Part shown: positions 1-5,924 of the stretch, piece after piece | Layout: every line of letters begins with the position of its first letter | How positions within the stretch are numbered: position 1 is the first letter of the stretch | NCBI GenBank assembly: GCA_041180805.1 | Contig: JBEGQX010000148.1 | Location: 1-6,628 of the forward strand | Direction: 5' to 3' | Length of the DNA: 6,628 nt | Source: JBEGQX01 sp041180805 | GTDB taxonomy: Bacteria > Planctomycetota > Planctomycetia > Gemmatales > Gemmataceae | Made by a program: the position numbers and the translations under genes | The notes under the pieces: generated by a model | What the model was told of the DNA's origin: nothing | The model's database searches: none | Seen by the model: the letters and a program-made list of their open reading frames with translations, nothing else

Positions 1-606
1 CCGGTAAAGAACCTTGAAATGGTGGTGAGTTACCAACAGGGTTTCTCCATCCCAAATGCCGCCCGAGGCACTGGCGTTATCCCAATCACCGACGACTTTT
101 TCGGGGAAATTCCAACGCTGCAACTCACGAAAGTTATCATCCATGCGAACCAGAATCGTTTTAGAATTATCTTTCTGGTAATGGGCAAAGCAACACCACC
201 AGTATTTGTCCATTGGGTCGCGCAGGCACCAGGTGAGGCTTCCCGGCGGATTCACAAATGCATGGTGAATGCTTAGTTTTCCCGTGGCTGGGTGATACAC
301 GCGAATATCGCTTTCCTCGGGTTTATTCGGATAGTTGGAATGCGCGCAAAAAACTTTCCCCTGCCATACCCAGCCACTATTCAAATGTTGCGCCGGTCCT
401 TCACTTAACCTTATCAACTGGCCGGTTTTCCGATCATACTGGGCAACTTTGGAATTGGAAATCGCGTAGGCAAAATCCTTGTCTGCCGCCGCCGCCTGGG
501 TTGCATGAACCGAAGCAATGCTGGAATATTTTTCATAACCTTTGACAAGTGGAAGCCTGCTTTGACAAAACAAAGACAACGCCACACCAAGAAAGGTGCA
601 AAGCAT
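1..606 (-). CDS. Exported beta-propeller-like protein, C-terminus beyond the left edge (partial)
   Basis: An open frame of 202 codons runs from the ATG at 604-606 to the window edge without a stop, so only the N-terminal part is visible. The start is supported by GAGGG at 614-618 with a 7-nt spacer. An in-frame TAA, which is the stop of the upstream gene, closes the frame 14 codons earlier. Residues 2-14 (LCTFLGVALSLFC) are hydrophobic and look like an export signal, although the usual positive n-region is missing. After it come repeated short beta-strand units of the kind seen in propeller blades: AYAISNSKVAQYDRKTGQL, then SDIRVYHPATGKLS, then TILVRMDD. The stretch HLNSGWVWQGKVFCAHSNYP matches my memory of planctomycete secreted proteins loosely annotated as cycloisomerase or YncE-like. 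Enzymatic activity is not shown and I would not infer it. The lipoprotein gene ends 39 nt upstream on the same strand, so co-transcription is likely. I am sure that it is coding, moderately sure of the fold, and do not know the function. Confidence 0.85.
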   Translation of the reverse strand, partial: MLCTFLGVALSLFCQSRLPLVKGYEKYSSIASVHATQAAAADKDFAYAISNSKVAQYDRKTGQLIRLSEGPAQHLNSGWVWQGKVFCAHSNYPNKPEESDIRVYHPATGKLSIHHAFVNPPGSLTWCLRDPMDKYWWCCFAHYQKDNSKTILVRMDDNFRELQRWNFPEKVVGDWDNASASGGIWDGETLLVTHHHFKVLYR

Positions 607-613
607 TTTGGTT

Positions 614-618
614 CCCTC
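614..618 (-). promoter_or_regulatory. Ribosome binding site fixing the start of the propeller-like gene
   Basis: On the minus strand GAGGG lies 7 nt before the ATG at 606-604. An in-frame GTG lies 10 codons further upstream but has no comparable purine-rich site, so the ATG is preferred. Confidence 0.6.
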
Positions 619-645
619 TATCAATACGCCGCCCACATTGTGCTT

Positions 646-1536
646 TTATTCAACGAAGGAAGCCTGTTTCACCATGGAATCGTTCATGGAAGGACTGGAA
701 GGCTTTGCAATAGAATTCCGATTTTGCTCTATTTCCGCCTGCCTGCTGGCAATCTTATACTCGGCCACCGCATAACCGACACCCGTGCCTCCAAGTTTCA
801 CCAATGGTATCGCATAAGCTGGAAGAAAGGCAAAACCAAACAAGGCAGGGCCTTTTAAAAGGAAGGAGGTCCCTCCCAACATTTCCGGATACATGGTTCG
901 ATAAGTGGCCTTTTCCAATTCCCAGTCGGTTTTACTTTTGGCAAAAGCTATCATCTCGTTGGTTTTTTCGTTATGAGAAATCGTGGATGTGACAGGAAGC
1001 GTTGCAAAGACCATGTAAAGGCCGGGAAACTTTTTTTGGCGCACAAGTTTTGCCTCGGCCAGCTCACGCATAATACCCACCGGATTGTCATAATTAACAT
1101 GCAGGGTGTTTGTGAATGGATCATAGTTGTTGATTCCAAAAAACTTGTTCCTAATCAGGCAGCTTTTTACCCATCCAATACCACCCAGGGAGTATTTTGC
1201 GAGCGGCCTTACCTGTTGATTTTCTTTAAGCCTTTGCCAATCTTCTTTCGGGGTTTCCGTTCGGAACTCAAGATGCACATCGGCCATTTCATTTTGATTC
1301 ATGTATTGGACAATCAAAGCCACCGTTGAATCCGAGATAGGTTTTTTAGCCCGGTTCCAAGGAAGGGAATCCTTGAATTTTTGGAACCAGCCGGGCTTGG
1401 ACAAGCCATTTTCTTCCGATGGTTTTTCCCATGTCGGGTGCATTTCCGACGAGAGATTTTGGCTTTTCATGCTCTGGCAACCCAGCGCCTGAATCATGAA
1501 AAAGACAACTATGGGAAAAAACCTATTGCATGGCAT
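646..1536 (-). CDS. Probable lipoprotein with a degenerate metalloprotease-like motif
   Basis: This gene encodes 296 residues from the ATG at 1534-1536. The frame stays open upstream to 1713, but the extra 59 residues look non-coding, while the chosen start gives a classic export signal: MPCNR, a hydrophobic core FFPIVVFFMIQAL, then GC. Cys20 is the likely lipidation site (A-L-G-C, an imperfect lipobox). No Shine-Dalgarno site precedes this ATG. The mature protein has a charged, Trp-containing linker and a central block YDPFTNTLHV (138-147). MRELAE (156-161) follows where related planctomycete proteins, as I recall them, carry an HExxH-like element. HNEKTNEM (188-195) could correspond to a downstream glutamate region. 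Residues about 222-257 are Gly-rich and hydrophobic and may be a membrane segment or hairpin. Both histidines of HExxH are absent, so zinc-dependent activity is unlikely. The relationship to a peptidase family is inference. The gene lies just upstream of the propeller-like gene and diverges from the kinase operon. Confidence 0.75.
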   Translation of the reverse strand: MPCNRFFPIVVFFMIQALGCQSMKSQNLSSEMHPTWEKPSEENGLSKPGWFQKFKDSLPWNRAKKPISDSTVALIVQYMNQNEMADVHLEFRTETPKEDWQRLKENQQVRPLAKYSLGGIGWVKSCLIRNKFFGINNYDPFTNTLHVNYDNPVGIMRELAEAKLVRQKKFPGLYMVFATLPVTSTISHNEKTNEMIAFAKSKTDWELEKATYRTMYPEMLGGTSFLLKGPALFGFAFLPAYAIPLVKLGGTGVGYAVAEYKIASRQAEIEQNRNSIAKPSSPSMNDSMVKQASFVE

Positions 1537-1731
1537 ACTTGCCCAAATATCAGCGCCAGCATGTTTTGCAATAGAAGTTATTGAATATTGCCCTGCTAAA
1601 TCACCTGTTTTGCAAATACCACTCTTCTTTGTAAAAATCCTCCAAACAAAACAGGCAGAATACCGCCGAGACGCCAGCCTATCTTTCCCAGTCTTCCCTC
1701 TTGCTTTACACAAGAACTCGACTTTTCAATC

Positions 1732-1759
1732 TTGGAATGCTTTTGGTAAAAACTACAAA
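1732..1759 (+). promoter_or_regulatory. Weak sigma70-like promoter candidate for the kinase operon
   Basis: TTGGAA at 1732-1737 is followed after 16 nt by TACAAA at 1754-1759. This would start transcription near 1766, about 40 nt before the TTG start codon. The match to consensus is modest, and a match this good is expected by chance in AT-rich DNA. It is an inference from sequence only. Confidence 0.2.
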
Positions 1760-1793
1760 TCTTGAGGATATTTTTTCCAAGGCCGTTTTCGAC

Positions 1794-1800
1794 AAGGAGG
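1794..1800 (+). promoter_or_regulatory. Strong Shine-Dalgarno site for the histidine kinase
   Basis: AAGGAGG is a full-strength anti-16S complement. It ends 6 nt before the in-frame TTG at 1807-1809. This decides the start, because the more upstream TTG at 1762 has no such site and would place the Shine-Dalgarno sequence inside the coding region. Confidence 0.8.
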
Positions 1801-1806
1801 TCGAGC

Positions 1807-3441
1807 TTGGCCAGTCGCTGGCGTATTCGCCACAAACTGATCATCACATTCTGCCTTAGCGCAGGCATTGTTACCCTTCTATTGCTGGGTACCTTGAAGG
1901 GTTTTTGGTCTTACTACCAGACGATGAACAGCATCCGGAGCGATCTTGGAGAGCTAAAAACCGCGCAGGAATTAAGGGAAATACTTGCCCAGCTTGCAGC
2001 ACCGGGCAAACTTGAACATCTGCTGGATGAACCGGAAAAACTCTCCCGCGAAGTCAATTCGGCACGCCAGAAAATTCTCGAATATGAGGTCCTGCTTCAG
2101 GAAACCAACGCCCGTTTATTCACCAAGCTGCCTGATCATTATGAAAGGGGAATGCTCGCCGACCTGAACAGGGAACTGGATGCTTTTCAGGGTGCGGCTT
2201 TGAAATTCCATGAACCCATGGTGCGCGGGCCGGGCGAAAACCCCACCGTGGATCCCAGGTTAAAGTCCATCCGCCAGCAACTTGCAAAAATGGAACTTAA
2301 CAGCACGCAACTGCGCGACAAAATCCACGACGACCTGGCGGGCAGCCTTAATGAATCACGCAGGGCTTACCAGGTAAGCCTTTGGATCATCGTACCATCC
2401 TGCGGCATAGGCCTGCTTTTGCTGGCGGGAGTCTTGTATTCCTTCTACGGATGGATCTTCTATCCCATACGGGATCTGGAGGCAGGGGTAAGCCAGGTGG
2501 CAAGGGGTGACTTCAATCACCGCATCGAAGTCAAAAGCGGCGATGAAATGGAAGCCCTCGGCGAAGCATTCAACCATATGACTTCACGCCTCAGGGATCT
2601 GTACACCGATCTGGCCCGACAAGTGAATGAGCGCAGCAGGCAACTGGTTCGCTCGGAAAGACTGGCAAGCGTTGGATTTTTGGCAGCGGGGGTGGCCCAT
2701 GAGATCAATAATCCGCTGGCAGGAATCGCCTTTTGCAGCGAGGCATTGGAATCCCGGCTAAAAGATCTCAGGGGTGTGGCCCAGAAACTAACCCGCGAGC
2801 AGGAACCCGGCGTACTCGAGGATTTTGCCAAGTACCTGAAGCTGATCCAGGACGAGGCATTCCGCTGCAAGAATATCACCGAGAAACTTTTGGACTTCAG
2901 CCGTACTGGTGAGAAAAAACGCGAGCCTGTCAATCTTTCCAAGCTGGTGCATGCCGTGCTGGATGTCACCAAGCACCTGCAAAACTCCAAAGGCAAGACA
3001 ATCCAAATCGCCGAGGAAGCACCCATCCAAGCATGGATCAACGGCGAGGAAATACGCTCGGTCGTGCTCAACCTTGTGGTTAACGGGTTGGACAGCATGG
3101 ACGAGGGTGGCAAACTCACCATCCGGCTGCGCGAGGTGGATAACCGCGCCGAGCTAAGGTTCCAGGATAGCGGTTGCGGGATGTCGCAAGAGGTACTTGA
3201 GAACATCTTCGAGCCTTTCTTCACCATGAACCGCACCGGCAAAGGCACAGGGCTTGGGCTTACCATCAGCCATCGCATCATCCAGCAGCACGGGGGCGAG
3301 ATCGAAGCCACCAGTGAGGGCCAGGGCAAGGGCAGTTGTTTTATTGTCCGCCTGCCCCTGCACCCAGCATCGCACCAGGGTTACACCACACAAGACAACT
3401 CCAGGGAGAACCCTCCCCGGGTGATGGCGCTTAGCGCCTGA
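1807..3441 (+). CDS. Membrane sensor histidine kinase (HAMP-HisKA-HATPase_c, NtrB/ZraS-like)
   Basis: A membrane histidine kinase that autophosphorylates and passes phosphate to the regulator encoded next. Counted from TTG 1807 it has 544 residues. A basic N-terminus (RWRIRHK) precedes TM1 (about 11-30). An extracytoplasmic, mostly helical and charged sensor region of about 150 residues follows, then TM2 (about 191-214) and a HAMP linker (about 218-270, with FYPIRDLEAGV and GDEMEALGEAFNHM). The HisKA phospho-acceptor is His298 in AGVAHEINNPLAG, the class that partners NtrC-type regulators. The ATPase domain has the N box (NLVVNGLDS, Asn422 and Asn426), G1 box (DSGCGM, 454-459), F box (FEPFFT, 468-473) and G2 box (GKGTGLGL, 478-485), so all catalytic motifs are intact. 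The stretch from His298 to DFSR is longer than usual. The sensor domain matches no family I can name, so the signal is unknown. The regulator gene starts 29 nt downstream. The frame also remains open to a TTG at 1762, which lacks a ribosome binding site. Confidence 0.95.
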   Translation: MASRWRIRHKLIITFCLSAGIVTLLLLGTLKGFWSYYQTMNSIRSDLGELKTAQELREILAQLAAPGKLEHLLDEPEKLSREVNSARQKILEYEVLLQETNARLFTKLPDHYERGMLADLNRELDAFQGAALKFHEPMVRGPGENPTVDPRLKSIRQQLAKMELNSTQLRDKIHDDLAGSLNESRRAYQVSLWIIVPSCGIGLLLLAGVLYSFYGWIFYPIRDLEAGVSQVARGDFNHRIEVKSGDEMEALGEAFNHMTSRLRDLYTDLARQVNERSRQLVRSERLASVGFLAAGVAHEINNPLAGIAFCSEALESRLKDLRGVAQKLTREQEPGVLEDFAKYLKLIQDEAFRCKNITEKLLDFSRTGEKKREPVNLSKLVHAVLDVTKHLQNSKGKTIQIAEEAPIQAWINGEEIRSVVLNLVVNGLDSMDEGGKLTIRLREVDNRAELRFQDSGCGMSQEVLENIFEPFFTMNRTGKGTGLGLTISHRIIQQHGGEIEATSEGQGKGSCFIVRLPLHPASHQGYTTQDNSRENPPRVMALSA

Positions 3442-3470
3442 TAAATTTCGACAAAGGAAAGGGTTTGCAA

Positions 3471-4925
3471 ATGAGCATGAAAGATTCGCACGATCAACAG
3501 ATGGCCGCCAGTACGCGTCCTTCCGCGAACCGACTTAGGGTGCTGTTTGTGGATGATGAAAAATCATTGCAGGAGTTCATGCGCACCGAACTGCCCAGGC
3601 TTGGCCACGAGGTAACCGTCTGCCCGGATGGCAAAACCGCGATGAAAGTGCTGGAAAAATCAACCTTTGACGCTGCCATATTGGATCTTCGCATGCCAGG
3701 CATGTCAGGCATCGAGGTACTGGAGCATTTGAAAAAAGTCTCGCCCGATACCGAGGCGGTGATGATGACCGGCCATGCCAGCATGGAAACCGCCATCGAA
3801 GCGGTAAGGCTTGGCGCGTTCGATTACATCACCAAGCCATGCAAGATGGCAGAGATCGAAACCGTACTCTTGAAGATCATCGAAAAGCGCGACCTGAAGA
3901 ACCGCAACCAGGCGCTGCAGAGCAGGCTCAGCGCCGTGGAAGGCCCCTCGGTTCTGATTGGCAAGTCACCCAGCATGGCGGGTGTTCACCGACTTATCGG
4001 AACCGTTGCCCCCAGTGACACAACGGTTTTAATTCTTGGCGAAACGGGAACCGGCAAGGAGCTTGCCGCACGCACCATCTGGCAGCAAAGCAAGCGCGCC
4101 GACGCCCCATTCATTCCTGTAAACTGCGGCGCATTGTCCGAAAACCTGGTGGAAAGCGAATTGTTTGGCCACCGCAAGGGCGCATTCACCGGCGCCGATC
4201 GCGATCACAAGGGGTTGTTCGAGGTTGCCAACGGTGGCACGCTGTTTCTCGATGAAGTCGGCGAGTTAAACAAGAACATCCAGGTGAAACTGTTGCGCTT
4301 TTTGGAATCAGGCGAGATTCGCAGGGTCGGAGAATCCGAGCCGTTCCGAACCGATGTGCGTGTTCTGTGCGCCACCAACCGAGACTTGCGCGAGATGATC
4401 AAGGCCGACGAGTTTCGCGAGGACCTTTATTTCCGCATCAACACATTCGAACTCAAGCTTCCCTCACTGAAGGAACGCAGGCCCGACATCCCAGACCTGG
4501 CCCGACATCTGCTGGCGCGCGCCATGCGCAGGCCGCTGGAATTTGTGAAAGACCTGATCAGCCCCGAAGCTGTCGATGTTCTCCTCGAACACACCTGGCC
4601 GGGAAATGTGCGTGAGCTTGCCAATGTCATGGAATACGCAAGCATTCTTTCCGGGGGTGAACAGGTGCAGCCAGAGCATCTGCCAAGCCATCTGCGCGAT
4701 GCATCCAACGGCGTGCCAACCCTTTCACTGGTGCAGGGTTCCCAGGCAACCGGCACACGCACCCTGGAACAGATCGAAATGGAACATCTGTTGCGCGTGT
4801 TGGACAAGCACCAGGGCAACAAGGCCACTGCCGCTGCCGAGCTCGATATCAGCCTGAAGACCCTTTACAACAAGCTGAACAAACTTCAGATCCAGCAGCA
4901 GGATCCACGAAGAATGGTGGGTTAA
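3471..4925 (+). CDS. Sigma54-dependent NtrC-family response regulator
   Basis: A cytoplasmic transcription activator that, once phosphorylated, oligomerises and uses ATP to remodel sigma54-RNA polymerase. It has 484 residues from ATG 3471. The receiver domain (about 22-138) has the acidic pocket VDDE, phospho-acceptor Asp72 in ILDLRMPGM, Thr100 (MMTGH) and Lys122 (TKP). The AAA+ domain (about 162-393) has Walker A GETGTGKE (190-197), an intact sigma54-contacting GAFTGA loop (237-242), Walker B GGTLFLDEV (255-263) and the conserved WPGNVREL. A Fis-type helix-turn-helix lies near the C-terminus (GNKATAAAELDISLKTLYNKL, about 449-469). All key residues are present and the length is normal. AAAGGG (3458-3463) sits 7 nt before ATG 3471; an in-frame TTG at 3465 and an ATG at 3477 are alternatives. 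It is in an operon with its cognate kinase, with the hydrolase gene 24 nt downstream. Its target promoters are not visible here. Confidence 0.96.
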   Translation: MSMKDSHDQQMAASTRPSANRLRVLFVDDEKSLQEFMRTELPRLGHEVTVCPDGKTAMKVLEKSTFDAAILDLRMPGMSGIEVLEHLKKVSPDTEAVMMTGHASMETAIEAVRLGAFDYITKPCKMAEIETVLLKIIEKRDLKNRNQALQSRLSAVEGPSVLIGKSPSMAGVHRLIGTVAPSDTTVLILGETGTGKELAARTIWQQSKRADAPFIPVNCGALSENLVESELFGHRKGAFTGADRDHKGLFEVANGGTLFLDEVGELNKNIQVKLLRFLESGEIRRVGESEPFRTDVRVLCATNRDLREMIKADEFREDLYFRINTFELKLPSLKERRPDIPDLARHLLARAMRRPLEFVKDLISPEAVDVLLEHTWPGNVRELANVMEYASILSGGEQVQPEHLPSHLRDASNGVPTLSLVQGSQATGTRTLEQIEMEHLLRVLDKHQGNKATAAAELDISLKTLYNKLNKLQIQQQDPRRMVG

Positions 4926-4936
4926 TCTCTTTACTC

Positions 4937-4942
4937 GGAGGG
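4937..4942 (+). promoter_or_regulatory. Shine-Dalgarno site of the hydrolase gene
   Basis: GGAGGG lies 7 nt before ATG 4950, within the 24-nt gap after the regulator stop. It indicates that the hydrolase is translated independently from the same mRNA, and it fixes the start. Confidence 0.7.
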
Positions 4943-4949
4943 TTCCATC

Positions 4950-5915
4950 ATGCAGTGGTACATCCTTTGCGGTTGCGTGGTTCTAATCGGTGTAAACTGG
5001 ATGGCATGGAAGCAGGCAGGTTCCATGGTTCGGGTTTCCTCGGCCGGCAATCGCACCGCCAAGCCCGAGCATCTTTCCAAGATCCAGAAAATCTGGGTTC
5101 TGCTGAAAGGTGTGAACCTTCCGAGGCGGGCCAATGAAACTGTTCCCTCGGATGTTGACCTGAATTACCAGACCCATACCTTCAGTGGTTCGCAAGGAAG
5201 TCTGGAAGCATGGCACATACCCGCAAGAAATTCCGCCAAGCTGGCTCTCCTTTTCCATGGCTATGCCCGCAACAAATCGACACTGCTTGCAGAGGCGAAG
5301 CTTTTTCACCAGATGGGCGTTTCCTGTCTGCTTGTGGACTTTCCTGGTTCTGGTGCCTCGCAAGGCAACAAAGTCACCCTGGGAATGCAGGAAGCCTATG
5401 ATGTGATGCAGGCTGTGAATTACGCCAGGCAACACTGGCCGGATCAGGAACAGATCTTATTTGGCCACTCAATGGGTGCGGTAGCCATGCTTCGCGCCGT
5501 GGTCGATTACAAGCTGGATGCCAACAGGATGATCTTGGAATCACCTTTTACCACTCTGTTGGAAACCGTGGGTGCCCGCTTCAAGGCAATGGGTGTGCCG
5601 CCCTATCCGCTGGCGCATCTGCTGCTATTCTGGGGTAGCGTTCGAATCCAATTAAATGGTTTCAGGCACAAGCCAATCGAATATGCAAAGAAGGTGCAAA
5701 GCCCGGTCCTACAAATCCATGGTGAAGGCGACCGCCGGGTGCCTTACAAGCGTGCCTTGCAGATGTTTAATAACCTGAAGGGTGAAAAAACTTTTGTGGG
5801 GTTCCCGAACTGCGGCCATGAATCGCTGGCGGCAAAGGACCCACAACGCTGGAAAACCGCGGTAGCCGATTTTCTAGGCATCCCACTTTCCCATCAATAT
5901 CGCCACGCCGCATAG
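4950..5915 (+). CDS. Membrane-anchored alpha/beta hydrolase
   Basis: A serine hydrolase of the alpha/beta fold, 321 residues. Residues about 3-20 (WYILCGCVVLIGVNWMAW) form a hydrophobic signal anchor or membrane segment, so the catalytic domain is tethered to the inner membrane; sidedness cannot be read with confidence. The core domain starts near residue 70. It shows the oxyanion-side HGYARN (103-108), VDFPGSGAS (129-137), the nucleophile elbow GHSMG with Ser174, ESPF after the next strand (197-200), the acid Asp261 in HGEGDRRVP and His290 in NCGHES, so the triad is complete. The layout resembles the FrsA/BAAT-like and DUF-type 'alpha/beta hydrolase family' esterases and peptidases seen widely in bacteria. 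The substrate (ester, thioester or peptide) cannot be assigned. It is the third gene of the kinase-regulator operon, which suggests co-expression with the signalling pair but not necessarily a role in signalling. Its stop is 6 nt from that of the convergent ABC-F gene. Confidence 0.92.
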   Translation: MQWYILCGCVVLIGVNWMAWKQAGSMVRVSSAGNRTAKPEHLSKIQKIWVLLKGVNLPRRANETVPSDVDLNYQTHTFSGSQGSLEAWHIPARNSAKLALLFHGYARNKSTLLAEAKLFHQMGVSCLLVDFPGSGASQGNKVTLGMQEAYDVMQAVNYARQHWPDQEQILFGHSMGAVAMLRAVVDYKLDANRMILESPFTTLLETVGARFKAMGVPPYPLAHLLLFWGSVRIQLNGFRHKPIEYAKKVQSPVLQIHGEGDRRVPYKRALQMFNNLKGEKTFVGFPNCGHESLAAKDPQRWKTAVADFLGIPLSHQYRHAA

Positions 5916-5924
5916 GAATTCCTA
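5913..5924. repeat. 12-bp perfect palindrome covering both convergent stop codons
   Basis: TAGGAATTCCTA reads identically on both strands. Its two ends are the TAG stop of the hydrolase (5913-5915) and the TAG stop of the ABC-F gene (5922-5924). It has no loop and no following T tract, so it is not a normal intrinsic terminator. No other terminator fits between the genes. Confidence 0.7.

Larger units (their letters stand above)
1537..1806. promoter_or_regulatory. Divergent intergenic region between the lipoprotein gene and the kinase operon
   Basis: These 270 nt separate two divergent transcription units and must hold both promoters. The region is AT-richer than the flanking genes. TGTTTTGCAA occurs twice in direct orientation (1562-1571 and 1606-1615, 44 nt apart start to start), and the second copy lies in the 8-bp palindrome TTTGCAAA (1609-1616). 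CAAAACAGG (1647-1655) is the exact inverted complement of CCTGTTTTG at 1604-1612. A weak sigma70-like candidate for the rightward operon is TTGGAA (1732-1737), a 16-nt spacer and TACAAA (1754-1759). No convincing sigma54 -24/-12 element was found on either strand. Open frames crossing this region lack ribosome binding sites and recognisable content. Confidence 0.6.

Noticed and set aside
505..858. Plus-strand frame of 117 codons across the lipoprotein/propeller junction
   Set aside because: It lies antisense to two genes with signal peptides and recognisable content. The translation is rich in His and Arg and lacks any motif.
1531..1542. TGGCATACTTGC as a sigma54-like promoter
   Set aside because: The GG and GC elements are 3 nt too close together and the site overlaps the lipoprotein start codon.
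1496..1765. Plus-strand frame of 89 codons across the divergent region
   Set aside because: Its start lies opposite the lipoprotein signal sequence, it has no ribosome binding site, and the translation has no recognisable content.
1596..1868. Minus-strand frame of 90 codons covering the kinase start
   Set aside because: It overlaps the strong ribosome binding site and TM1 of the kinase in antisense and has no motif or ribosome binding site of its own.
2517..3329. Long antisense frame (270 codons, minus strand) across the kinase
   Set aside because: It is Ser/Arg/Leu-rich with no recognisable motif and lies opposite a kinase with all catalytic boxes intact. It is a shadow of codon bias.
4235..4249. 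TGGCACG that looks like a sigma54 -24 element
   Set aside because: It encodes the Gly-Gly-Thr-Leu part of the Walker B motif, and no GC is present at the required -12 position.
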